DNA of 64,000 bases, taken from the NCBI GenBank assembly GCA_030068075.1, contig CM057823.1, positions 19,502,485 through 19,566,484 on the forward strand, in the 5' to 3' direction. The notes below the pieces were generated by a model that saw only the letters and a program-made list of their open reading frames with translations, had not been told where the DNA came from and made no database searches. Shown piece after piece: positions 1-11,346 of the stretch (positions are counted from its first letter, which is position 1; every line of letters starts with the position of its first letter). Made by a program: the position numbers and the translations under genes. This DNA is from Paguma larvata (lineage: Eukaryota > Chordata > Mammalia > Carnivora > Viverridae).

Positions 1-592
1 CCTCCCCCCCACACACAGACACACAGACTCAAGAAAGAATATGCCTTAGGTCAACTTTTTTTTTTTTTACTTCTAAACCAACCCTGGGAGGTCGATCTAC
101 TGTCTCTGATCCGGTTAAGCTATTTCCTAGCCTGGCAGAGAATGTTGCTTTTTGCATTCCCTGTTTACTTAAAAATTCTTCACTACTGAGGTTTTTTGCC
201 TTTCTTTGCTGTCCCAGTGCCTTCTACAAAGTTCTCTAAGAAGTGCTTCTTGGGCAGGTAGAGCCATTTGATGGTATATAGGTCACAAAAATAGCTGGGG
301 GCCTAAAATGACTTTTCTGGTGTCTCCAAAGCTATGTCTCCTCTTTCTTTTAACAGGGATTCCTAACTTTATGTGCCTGTAGTATATTCACAGGTCACAG
401 GGTATTGTCTTCACTTCTCCAATGTTCAGGTCTCAGGGAGATCATCCACTTGGTACTTAGCAACTGCAAACATGCATTTAAAGCTTTTGAGAGGATGCAG
501 TTCACCAGAGAGATTTTTATAACTGTAAACAGGATAATTCCCACTGTTTATAGTGTACTTTGTAGCCATGGTCCCCAAGACCCAAACCAATC
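1..592. other. Left edge, no gene seen
   Basis: A poly-T tract near 55-70 and single-copy-like sequence. Nothing recognised. Confidence 0.4.
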
Positions 593-609
593 AAAGAAAG
601 ACCCTGTTG

Positions 610-892
610 GGGGTGCCTGGGTGACTTGGTAGGTTAAGCTTCCGACTTCGGCTCAGGTCGTGATCTCACTGTTCATGGGTTCGAGCCCCCCGCATGGGGC
701 TCTGTGCTGACAGTTCAGAGTCTGGAGGCCTGCTTCGAATTCTGTGTCTCCCTCTCTCTGCCCCTCCCCAACTCGCTCATGAGCACACTCTTTTCTCTTC
801 TCTTCTCTTCTCTTCTCTTCTCTTCTCTTCTCTTCTCTTCTCTTTTCTCTCTCTGTCTCTCAAAAGTAAGTAAAACATTAAAAAAAAAGTGA
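610..892 (+). mobile_element. Feline-type tRNA-Lys SINE with expanded TCTTC repeat
   Basis: The SINE runs from GGGGGTGCCTGGGTGACTTG through TCAGGTCGTGATCTCA and GGCTCTGTGCTGACAG to an A-rich tail. The CT-rich part holds a pure (TCTTC)n run at about 791-845. Direct repeats AAAGAAAGACC.TGTTG flank it at about 593-609 and 893-910. Confidence 0.92.
791..845 (+). repeat. (TCTTC)n microsatellite inside SINE
   Basis: About ten near-perfect units of the pentamer CTCTT/TCTTC are seen; this is the polypyrimidine tail of the SINE expanded. Likely length-polymorphic. Confidence 0.95.
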
Positions 893-910
893 GAAAGAAA
901 GACCATGTTG

Positions 911-1549
911 AAGGAATATCTCTTTTTAGGGCAAATGGTTTGCTTAGCGTTTTTATATAATTGAGTTTCAACGTCCCCAGAAGTATTAATCTACATACAA
1001 CAGGTGATGTTGGCCACAGCAGATAACCTCCTTACTCAGCTAAAAGATAATCATGGCATATCCTATTATTAAGAACTCTTTGGGGAGCGGGGAAGAACTT
1101 TGGCTAGAAACTGTAAGGATTTTTACTGGACAGCCTTTGCTTTTGCAATGGATTCTGCCGTCTCAGGAATTAAAAAGGTCCTGATCATAATCTCATTTAC
1201 ATTTATCCCTCATTTACATTTAGCCAGAGTGGTAGGGACCTGCCAAAAGGAGTGAACACTGAATCATGAAAGTCTCCTGGTAAGTTCTTTCTAACTCAGT
1301 AGTGTAAATTCAAGGGAGTCAACTAATGAAATGGCTTATTTTACTTGTGAAAAGTTAGGGGCACAGTTAGATTTTCTCTTAGCCTGAAATAAAAGTTTGC
1401 TGTAAATTCCAGAGCTTTACCCCCCTTAGTAGTGGCCAGGGAGATACAGATGGGAGTATTATCTTTGCAGGCAAATCTCAGAATAAAGGAAATGAAAAGA
1501 AGAAGAAAGGGTTTCGTAGTTTCATGTTTATTTAAAGTATGAAGTCTTG
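911..1549. other. No gene seen
   Basis: Between the first SINE and the retroviral remnant; no exon or named repeat. Confidence 0.4.
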
Positions 1550-2720
1550 ATTTGTTTTCTTAGGCAGAAGCAGTCTACCTCATTGTCAGCTACTTCCTTG
1601 TCAATTTGATTCCGAGGTCTCCAGCATCTTTTAGTTTTGGAGCATTGGTCAGGAGTACTTAGTGTAAGGATCCTTCCAACAAGGCTTAAGTGCTGTCTTT
1701 CTCTGATGTTGTCTTTGGAATACTTAGTCACCAGGCTCTAGACCGTGACCAGTAGGATCCATTGAATTGGGATCTGGGAAGGATTTTTTAAGCTGTTGAT
1801 GATAGGTCGAGCATAAGACATTAGAGACTTAGAGTAGTTCGTCATACTAACATGAGAAAAGGGATCAAAAGAAGGCTCTATACCAATAGGCATTGGTCTA
1901 CCAATGACTGTCTCATTGGAGTAAGTTTGTTTTCCAAATAGGGTACTGTGAATGGTCCACAGGATCAAAGGCAGTACCTTATCAGGGAAATCCAGTAGTT
2001 TCCAGTTTGGAAATTTTAAGCTTAAGCATCTCATTAGTTCTTTTGACCTTGCCTTATTGAGGGTGATAGAGATAGTGAAAATTCCGAGAAGTTTGCAGAC
2101 TTTTCATGAAGGCTTGTATAATTTGTCCAGTGAAATCAGTGCTTTGATCACTGACTGGATATTGTAGAAGGTATACCCTAACTGGGAAATAGATTCTTTT
2201 TTTCTTTGCCACTGTGAGGGCATTAGCCTTGCAACAGAGGAGGGCTTCAACCCATCCAGAAAACATATGTGCGAAAACAAGCGTGATGACCCACACTAAG
2301 AGGCCGTTGAATCAAGACCAATTGCAGGTATTCAAAGAGTCCAGAGAGAGGAGGTCTGAGGCCTTTTGGGACAAAAATTGTTTTTCCAAGATTATGGACC
2401 TGACAGGTAGAAGTCTCTCTACCAGTGTTGATTCATAATTTCAGTCCTCTTAAATGCACTGTAGTGGGTGAAGGAATGTAAAAACCGAAAAATGGGATTT
2501 GCCTGAGAGCTGGGAATTACCAAGCAGCCATCTTTGGTTTCGCAGAGCCCCAATTATTGACTTATCTTACAGCCGTTGTTGGCCAATCTTAAGTTCTCTG
2601 ATTCAGGAGCAGACTTTTGCCATGTTACAAGGTCATTAGGATGGCAAATCTGGCAATGTGGGGCCAATTTTTGCAGAAGCAAAATGAACTTCATGCACAC
2701 GTGCCACAATCTTACAAATA
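1550..2720 (-). pseudogene. Endogenous retrovirus pol remnant (integrase), gammaretrovirus-like
   Basis: Broken frames on the - strand read as a class I retroviral integrase, N- to C-terminus from about 2.7 to 1.6 kb. Recognisable parts are a pre-integrase segment (TKDGCLVIPSSQ), a Cys-Gln zinc-site remnant (TCQVHNLGKT), the core (MFSGWVEALL, SDQSTDFTGQ) and the C-terminal GRPMPIGIEPS. Stops and frameshifts divide it. Two of the three catalytic acidic residues are changed: the first Asp is Val (LQLVLIQ) and the last Glu is Lys (GKVKRTN). It is a dead copy. I did not find gag, env or LTRs that I can name next to it. Confidence 0.75.
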
Positions 2721-4354
2721 CAATATAAAGAAGACTTAGTATTCTTACTTGATAATGCTTCCCATGTAATTTAATATATCAAAGAAGCCAAATTAGTTTA
2801 ATAATTTTCTTTGGAATGTTCTAAGGACTTCTGGAAGAACTCCAAAATTTCTTACAGGTCAGAAAAGACTTCATTTAGAATTTGGTTTTGGGAACTTTGT
2901 CAAAGATATCAAAAAAGAGTTTTAAAGTTTGGCTAAATAGAATCACAGATCGTTATGAAACTTAATACTTAAAAGGTAAATGTTCACAATCTGTTATTGT
3001 TATTGTAAAGCAGACCAGAAGTCCAAAAAAACCCTTTGTTCTTTTAACAGAGAAAATCAAATTCTAATTTTGTATCAGCTTACTATTGCTATTAAAACTT
3101 AATCATTTTAATCTTAGGCCTGACCACTCGTAAAGTTCCTTTCCAAAAATTCCTTTTTCACACACTTTACAAGTTTTTTGTTTTTCACATTCAGATTTTG
3201 TCGTGTTCATTCTTTTTAAACAACCAGCTCTTTAGGACAAAATTACTTTCTTTTCCCTCAACAAAAAAATGCGTCTCAATTTCTTATACCTTCTCTTACC
3301 ATTTTACTTTTTTTACATACAAAGATGTTTCCCTTATTTCTAGTAGCTTTAATAACATTAGACTTCTTAACCCATAGAAATTATAATTTCTAGTCAAAAC
3401 TAAAGAACTATAAACTATCATACCAACATTTTTTAGATAAACAAATTATAAATACATTTCATCATTTGTTGAAGCATATGCTTTTTCAGTTTTCCAATGA
3501 AGAATTAGCAAACCCAAATATCTTTTAGTTTTTCTATAATAAACCAAAAGTAGATAAGTCTATGTTCAATAACAGTATTTTGTTTTACTGGGAAATAATC
3601 TAAATATTCAATACATTCCATCATTTAATTTAATTTAGCAAGACTCCTAAAATTTCCAGCTAAAGAGATTTGGAAAGCTTTTTTTAAGTACACGTACCAT
3701 AAAATATAATTATTTTATATGTAAACCTTTATGCTACTTACATCCAAATCATTTGCTCCAGCAATCAAGTTTAGATTACCCCCAAAACTTTATAAGACAT
3801 TAGACATAATCAGTCATCATTCTAAGTTATTTTTGCTGAAAAATTACAACAGCATAATTAAACTAGTAATTCAGGTAGAATGAAATGTTTATCTTCATTA
3901 TATTCAATGTCGATAACTCTGAAGATATGCCTGTTTTAATTAAACCAATGAATTTAAAATACCTTTAATTTACTAGACGATAATCCTAGAATTTGAAAAA
4001 TATTTGGGTGTTTCTCTTATATTTCTGAGAATTTCATTTATATAAGCACAGTTTTCCCTAAACCAATTAGATATATCTTTCAGCCAAACTAAATTTACAA
4101 ATTAATTTTAAGAATACCTTCTGGAGATAGAAAATACCACACATTTACTATATATATAGAGAGAGACACACACACATAAACACAGATGCTGACCTCAAGG
4201 CTTACAGCTTTAAATTGCTGCCATGAATATAAGTGCAAAAACACAAAATTCAGTAGTTATAAAAAAAAAAAAGCTGCATCTCAGTTTTTCTTTATTATCT
4301 TTTAATTTTAGGGCTAAATTTTAATATAGTATGAAAGTGTGAATTCTTACACTT
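2721..4354. other. A/T-rich stretch, no gene seen
   Basis: Strongly A/T-rich with many stops in every frame. It may contain more of the retroviral element on its upstream side, but I can read no gag or reverse transcriptase in it. A short (CA)-rich run is near 4165. Confidence 0.4.
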
Positions 4355-5155
4355 AAAAAAATTTTTTTCGAGTATAGTTGACACACAATGTTACATTAAT
4401 TCCAGGCCTACAACATGATGATTCGGCTTCTCTATACCTGATGAAGTGCTCACCACAAGTGTAGCTACCGTCTGTCACCATAAAACACTATGATAATATC
4501 ACTGACAATATTGTCTTTTATTCTCATGACTTAATTATTCCAAAACTGGAGGGCTTCCACTCCTCTTCATGCATCTTACCCATTCTCCCACCCTCCCTCC
4601 ATCTGGCAACCATCATTTCTGGGTATTTGAAGGTCTGGTTCTGCTTTTTTTTTTTTTTTTTTTTTTTTTTATTCATTTGCTTTTTAGATTCTTCATATGA
4701 ATGAAATCATACAACATTTATCTTTCTCAATCTGACTTCATTTCCCATAATAACCTCTTGGTCCATCCATGTTGTCTCAGATGGCAAGATCTCATTTTTT
4801 ATGGCTGAGTAGTATTCCACTACTCATCTTCCTTATCCATTCATCTGTCAGTGGACACTAAGATTGCTTCCGTATTTTGGGTATTATAAATAATGCTTCA
4901 ATAAACAGGGGTGCATATGTCTTTTCAAATTAGTGTTTGTTTTCTTTGGATAAATACCAGTAGTAGAATTATTGGATCAAATGGGATTCCTATTTTTACT
5001 TTTTGGGGGAACCTTCATACCCTCTGTGGCTTTACCAATTTACATTCCCATCAACAGTGCATGAGAGTTCTTTCTTCACCACATCCTCACCAGTACTTGT
5101 TATTTCTTGTCTTTTTTATTTGAGCTATTCCAACAGGTATAAGGTGATAACATAG
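4355..5155 (-). mobile_element. LINE-1 3' fragment
   Basis: On the - strand this is the end of ORF2 plus the 3' region of a carnivore L1. The + strand shows the typical antisense text: GTATAGTTGACACACAATGTT at the tail end, GGCTGAGTAGTATTCCACTA, and CCATCAACAGTGCATGAGAG. A run of 26 T lies at 4645-4670. 5'-truncated. Confidence 0.8.
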
Positions 5156-5159
5156 TTAT

Positions 5160-8116
5160 GCTACAAGTGTAGCTGTTTTTAATTTCCCAGTCAGTGGGGA
5201 CTGCAGACTGGAACTGGGAAAGGGATTTCAATATGAAATTGTAGACAGAACCAAGTGCAAAGGACTGGAGTTCTCTTATAGCCTCTTGTCTGTCTAGACT
5301 GACTCATTAACCCTATACTGGAAACCAATTAGATCCAAGCTCAAATGCAACGAGGGTGTTCACCAGAGGTCCTTGAAGTGCCACACCTGTGTTTCTCTTT
5401 ATTCCCTGAATGTCTTTGGAAGTTCACTTCAGATCCTTTTGCCACCAAATCTGTTAAAAGACGAAAACAAGTAAATTTTGAAGATGCATTTGACTTCATT
5501 AAATGATACATGAATTGGGCAGTATCCCTTCTAGCAAATAAGGGGAGGTCCCAATAGTTGTACAAAATGGAAGGTTTTTATAGGAAGGATAGTGGAGCAA
5601 AGAAGTTATTAGCAAAATAAAAGAAAGGATTGTACCAGGCAAGACCACCTTTCCTTAGGGGTTAAGGGTAAGGGGTCTAATTAGGTGGATTACCTCATCT
5701 TGGAAGCGATTGGGAGGGCCATGTGACAGATCACCTCACTGCTGCTCAGAGAATTCCTGACTGCTTAAGACAAATTTCTGAGGAGGTTGAAGCTACAGTT
5801 AGGTTAGGTGTTAAACCCTAGTGTGGTGACTTGGCCTAAGCGCCTCCATTTGGGGCCTCTCTTTTTCTTCTTAATGAAATTTTTAATGGCAAAGGATATG
5901 AAGACTGAGACCCAGTGTTATTTCATACCTGAATTTTTTCCACGGTGTTTCTTCTGTGTAGAATGTCCACTTTGTTTCCCTGATTCTCTTTCCTAGGTGT
6001 GAACTCTTAACTTGACTTTTAACTGTAGTTCAGATATTATTTTGTTTCCCTGAAGAGCCTACCACCCCTACCCTTGTTTAGGTTAGGTGCTTTCTTCTGT
6101 GTTTCTCTAGCTCTTTGCACACGTCTTTCATTGTCCCGTGTTCCACAGAACACTGTCAAAGAGTACTGCGAAATACATGCTCCGTGGCAAACAGATGGAG
6201 AAAACCAAATCCAGTGCTTCAGAATTCCCCAAAGCCTTTAATAGGCTAAAATGTGTCAGTATTCTCAAGAAGAGAATGTAGTATGAAACCTTTCCCAAAC
6301 AGAGCGCTGGACCATTTATTTAAGCTTTTTATTTTAAATTCCCAGTTTCTTAATTTTTCATTTTCATGTCAGCTGTGTTGGGAGTGTGCAAATGCAAGTG
6401 TTGTTTTCTTCGGTTACTCCAAGCATGTTAATTACAGAAACCGAGAGTCTTCTGTTTGCTCAATTAACTCTGTTTCCTTAAGTTCTTGTATTTTGAGCTT
6501 GTTGAGTTTGGTCCCTGCCTTGTATGATTTTGTTTTGTTCTGTTCAGACCTCTTTGGTGTGTTTGTTTTTGTATTTGAGATTTCTTGTTGACTTGTTGGT
6601 CGATACTGAACTCTCAATCATAGCCTGCCTCTGATGATGAATAAAAGAAGAATGATTTGCTCCAATATGGGACAAGCTGATACTTGTGTTTTGGAAATGG
6701 AGGCTACCTGGAAGTCACCACCTTCCAAGGCACTGCTGCCTCAGCAGCTACCTCACGGTGTTATCCAGATACAGATGTTACTAACTGTTGCTTGGAACAA
6801 GCAGGGAAAAGAGTGATCTATCCTACCTGTAGGATACCCGTTCGTTGCCCTGAAAAATGTTTCTCCCTTGCCCTCACTCTGGGTTTGCATTGACTTCTTC
6901 AAGGGCTTAGAGGAGCTTCAAACTACTCCTACTTTGCATTGGTCTTATTTTGGGGGGTTGTCATTACTTCCTGTATTTACTATCTTTTTCCAGCCTTTTT
7001 CTATATTATCACCCTTTTCCTTAAATCTAATCCCATTTTTTTTTTATTTTTTAGGAATTCCTCAGAATTTCTTCTCCAGTTACTCTTCGCCAGGCACTGT
7101 TATAGCTTTGTTGTTTTTTTTTAAATCTTTTGTGGTAATTTCTAGAGATTTAGATGGGAACGGGAAATTGTCTAATCTCTGTCTACTGACTTTAAGCATC
7201 TGAGTCCTTTATTTGCAAGGTTCACCTATAAACATTTCTTGATTTACTCAACACATGCATGACATGCATGCTTGAACTGGTCTTTTTTAGTCACTTGATT
7301 TTTTTCTCATGGTGTGTGTCCCTTCAAAGACCACACATATTTCTGTATTTCTGTTTCTTTGCAAGATGGTGGCTATATGGTAGCTGTTCGTTTGAACTAA
7401 GTCTTATGAAATCCAATTTTACACAAAATATGAAGTCCAAAATATAGTCAGAGACAAATGATTGTTCTATAGAGGACTCTTTTAACTATAGCTAGTGTCA
7501 TAACTATACTGCGTTTCAAGGACTGTTGGTTTATGGTTTTAGGGACTATCAAAAAAATGAGGGTGCCACTTTATCATATATCCTAATAGAGTTATTTGTT
7601 GTTTCAGCATGCTGTACAGAGCCAGTGAGGCAAAACCACAGTAATTCATTTCTTTCAGGGAACCTAGAACATAAAAGTATTAATGGAAAGTCATTCAAAT
7701 TTGCTCTTTACTTTAAAAGGTGTATGTGGTGTTGTCCAAAATGCTACTACCTGTAAGCTCAAAGATAAGGCTGTTTATCAAACTCTGATTTGTAATAGTA
7801 AAACTTAGAAACAGTCTCAGTAATTGTTAAAAAAATAGGTTAAACATTACAGTAAACATACAGCCATTTAAAAAAAGATAACGTAAAATAGCATTTACCG
7901 ATTCAAAAAGATCAAGTTACAAATTGTGTAGACAGTACAGTTGCATTTTATTTTACATAAGGCAGTGAATATAGAAAGATTAGGTTATATGCCAGTGTGT
8001 TACTGGTTATCTTGGGGATATGACTTCCTGAGTGATTTTTATGTTCTCCTTGCTTCTCCTTTTTTTTTTTTCAATGAAAATGAATCATTTTTAGAATAAG
8101 TTTTTTAAAAGTTATT
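5160..8116. other. VPS37A intron or upstream, no gene
   Basis: No coding exon is recognised. About 5.16-5.80 kb is a denser, less A/T-rich stretch that may be an old LTR, but I cannot name a family. The rest is A/T-rich single-copy-like sequence; open frames here are short and without family features. Confidence 0.5.
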
Positions 8117-8135
8117 TAAAATAGCAAAAAATTCA

Positions 8136-8370
8136 GGATGTGAGGGCGATCTGGCTGCGACATCTGTCACCCCATTGATCGCCAGGGTTGATTCGGCTGA
8201 TCTGGCTGGCTAGGCGGGTGTCCCCTTCCTCCCTCACCGCTCCATGTGCGTCCCTCCCGAAGCTGCGCGCTCGGTCGAAGAGGACGACCTTCCCCGATAG
8301 AGGAGGACCGTTCTTCGGTCAAGGGTATACGAGTAGCTGCACTCCCCTGCTAGAACCTCCAAACAAGCTC
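8136..8370 (+). pseudogene. RN7SK: 7SK RNA retrocopy, 3'-truncated and tailless
   Basis: This is the 5' 235 or so bases of 7SK RNA, the roughly 331-nt RNA polymerase III transcript that holds P-TEFb inactive with HEXIM and LARP7. It starts exactly at the known 5' end (GGATGTGAGGGCGATCTGGC) and runs through GCGCTCGGTCGAAGAGGACG and GGGTATACGAGTAGCTGC to CAAACAAGCTC, with only a few apparent changes from the human RNA as I recall it. The last quarter is missing. It is flanked by perfect repeats of AAAATAGCAAAAAATTCA at 8118-8135 and 8372-8389 (one more base, T, also matches), with an L1-type TT/AAAA nick site. No poly-A tail is present. It lacks the upstream Pol III promoter elements and the 3' hairpin, so it should not be functional. 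Confidence 0.93.
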
Positions 8371-8389
8371 TAAAATAGCAAAAAATTCA

Positions 8390-9285
8390 AAATAATGTTT
8401 ATAAATATTCAGGGAATGGGTGTTTTACTTAAGTAAACGGGTATTTGCCATTTTGTCTAATGCAGCTAGTGTAGGGGAGGAAAATTGTGTCTTCAGCTCT
8501 CTCAGGATATCTGGCTGGGTCTGAAAATTAAACTGACAGATGAACCGGAGAAAAGCATATAAGCTTATTTAATAGAAATTTTACATGAGATGGAAACCCT
8601 TAGGGAAGTGAAGACCCAAAGAAATAGTTGGACCTGAGTATTTTATGCCTGGTTTGATGAAGAGTGCACAGTAATGGAGGAGTGTGATGGGTTAAGGAAT
8701 AAGAGGTAATTGTAGTAAAGAAGGTTGAGGAGCAGCTTAGCAAGGCTTTTTTGTTACTAATCTTTGTGTCTTCGTCTTTAGAGGTAAGGATGCTCTTTTC
8801 CTCTTGATATAAGAAGGGCATCTCTCACATGAGAGTTTTATGATGTTTCAGGGAAGAAGGATGGGGCACGGAGGAGGTTAGAGTAACATTCCTGCTTCTG
8901 CTATTTTCTCAAACTCTTTCGACTGAAAATAATCCAGATGCCAAAGTGCCACACGTTGCAGTAGCATGTCCTGAACTCTAACAATTACCATGACCAACTT
9001 ATATTGGAATTTGATAATCATAGTTCAGCTCTCACTAATATTATGAGTTTTGCCTTCATTTATCTATTATGCCTCATTTGTGAAGGAAATTTGTCAAAAC
9101 TTAATAAATGTCAACACTTTAATCATCAGGACAATGAATTGAACACTTCTAGCCAATGAGTTAAGTGAAAATTATTTTAATCAAATTAATTTACTTTCTA
9201 TAAAAAATACACTGAAAAACTGACTTTGGTACTATAAATTTAGACAGGTTCCAACTGTGATGCATGTTCAAAATGCGTATTTAAT
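8390..9285. other. Intron, possible old LTR
   Basis: About 8.49-8.90 kb (from GGATATCTGGCTGGGTCTG, with AAAATTAAACTGACAGATGAA) has the look of an LTR-type interspersed repeat, but no terminal repeats or internal viral sequence were found. No exon is seen. Confidence 0.35.
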
Positions 9286-9298
9286 AATAACTAACATG

Positions 9299-9519
9299 GG
9301 GGCGCCTGGATGGCTCAGTTGGTTAAGCGGCCGACTTCAGCTCAGGTCATGATCTCATGGTCTGTGAGTTCAAGCCCCGTGTTGGGCTCTGTGCTGCCAG
9401 CTCGGAGCCTGGAGCTTGCTTCAGATTCTGTATCTTCCCCTCTCTCTGCCCTTCCCTTGCTCACACTCTGTCTCTATGTCTCTCAAAAATAAAATAAAAA
9501 AAAAAAAACATACAAAAAA
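9299..9519 (+). mobile_element. Feline-type SINE inserted in a MIR
   Basis: A full SINE from GGCGCCTGGATGGCTCAG to a long A-rich tail. It has perfect 13-bp target-site repeats AATAACTAACATG at 9286-9298 and 9520-9532. The insertion site is the start of an older MIR. Confidence 0.95.
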
Positions 9520-9524
9520 AATAA

Positions 9525-9770
9525 CTAACATGTATTGAATACTTACGGTATTTTGTAGAAGGCTTTACATGTATTCTCTGATTTAATCTAACAGATGTTT
9601 TAGGTAGATAGATACTTTTAACATCCCTGTTTTCCATTTGAAAGATAAGGCTTAGATTAAGTAGTTTGCATATGATCAAGAATAAATGGTTTAGAGGGAG
9701 ATTTTAAGCCCAGGAAGCCTCACTTTGGAGGTCATGCTTTTAATCATGTAGCTGCTCTACTTAGCTTAAA
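9525..9770 (+). repeat. MIR element
   Basis: Order of features matches MIR: TATTGAATACTTAC, a CTGATTTAAT piece, then a degenerate core and an AGCCCAGGAAGCCTCACTTT end. Diverged but recognisable. Confidence 0.65.
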
Positions 9771-11271
9771 ACTGATAGATACTTTTGTGACCAGCATTTC
9801 CTTGACGCAGTTACACCATAGAATCCTAAAATGCTATAGAGGAATAGAAGACTGAAGCCATTCAGTTGATTATATGGTGTTCCTACAACTGAGGAGGTTG
9901 TCAGCACCCTAGAGTCCAAACCTGAACCCTAAAGAGAAATCTCTATAAAACTGTGTTAAGTCCTAATACTGAATATCTTTTTGAGTCTCTTCTTAGTTGT
10001 TTCTTCTTCTCCTGAATCCTCACCCCATCCCATAGGATGTCAGAGTACAGAGCTTTAGGTGAAGCAATCAAAAGAACGAAAAATAAATTATGATGTAAAT
10101 GCTAGATCTTTTAGCAGCATTAATGCTTGAACAAGTTTCATGTCTTTTGGAATATTAAGATTCTTCTTAACCTTAACTCATTACTTAAGTATTACTTAAC
10201 ATTTTTCCCTTTGGAAATATTATGAATGTTCAGTATGATTTGAAGTGAGCTTCCAAAAAGTTTGGTTGCTAGGTTATAATTGTAGTAATGTATCCTTGTA
10301 ATTAATAATAAATTAATTCTAAGTATAGAATGTTAAAGTATAAGGAAATTATATTAGTTGGCAATTCTACTCAGCTGCTACCAGCAGAGACTCCCAAAAT
10401 ACTGACTTACACAAGATAAAACTTTTTCCTCTCACAAAAAAGAAATTCAGTTTGACAATACCATAGTCATTAAAGACCCAGGCTTTCGTTCTTTCTGCTC
10501 AGCTCTCCCTATTGTATGACTTCTATTCTCACGGTCACTTATGGTCCAGTATCGCTGTTGGAAGTGCAGCTATCAGGTCCAGGCAGGAGGGGCAAATAGT
10601 CTCTTACTAGTTTATTTTGTCCCCTCTTTTAGATGCTTTCCTGGTAGTTCTATGCCACACCTCTCTATATCTATCTTACTGGCTGGAAGTTAAGTCTATA
10701 GCAACAACTGCCTGCTACTCAAAATAAAATCAGACTTCTCTTACTTGGGAAGAACGGGAGGATATTTGTTTTTGGAAAATGGCTAGCAGTCTTTGTCAAA
10801 AGACCATAGGAGACATGTCATCTAGACTGTTAAGTTTAAGGTACTAAGACCCAGACTTGCCTAGCTGTCTATGTAGCTGAGTAGTGGAAGAGCTGTAATC
10901 AGAACCCGGATGTCTTGTTGACCTGTGTTAACCAGAGGGATAACAATTGCTTCTACTAATGATGAATTAGATAAAGTGATAGTAAATTGATCTAGCATTG
11001 ATAGAAGAGCTTTTCTTTGCCATTTTACCTCAACATCTCTCTGCACTGTGCCCACCCCCACACACTCTTGGATATCTCAGAATATTTTCCCTGTTTATTT
11101 CATAAATCTTTCTGCAATTATTTTCCCCTCAAGATACAAGTTATATTGACTATCTAGATTCTGTGATTAAAATTAATAGTTTTAGTAGGCTCTAAAAACA
11201 TTTAACATTCTTTTTAACATTAATGGTTTTATAACTTCAGGTAAATTTTTTTCTCAAATTTTTTCCCACAG
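9771..11271. other. Intron upstream of VPS37A exon 2
   Basis: No exon or named repeat. About 10.36-10.74 kb is a moderately GC-richer stretch that may be an old DNA transposon or LTR fragment; I cannot classify it. Confidence 0.4.
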
Positions 11272-11346
11272 TATAGCTGAAATACAGAAAGATGTGGAAT
11301 ACAGGTTGCCATTCACCGTAAACAACCTGACAATTAACATTAATAT
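11272..11346 (+). CDS. VPS37A: VPS37A exon 2 (UEV-like domain start)
   Basis: A pyrimidine-rich acceptor ending CCCACAG precedes the exon and GTGAGT follows it. The first base completes a codon from the missing exon. It then reads [19 protein letters not shown] and ends two bases into an Ile codon (phase 2). Confidence 0.97.

Noticed and set aside
8188..8373. A GC-rich 61-codon frame or CpG-island promoter at 8.2 kb
   Set aside because: It is the 7SK retrocopy; the high GC content belongs to the RNA gene, not to a VPS37A promoter.
1..11271. VPS37A first exon inside the window
   Set aside because: No frame gives the expected Met start and Gln-rich helix with a donor in the right phase, and no CpG-rich promoter is seen apart from the 7SK copy.
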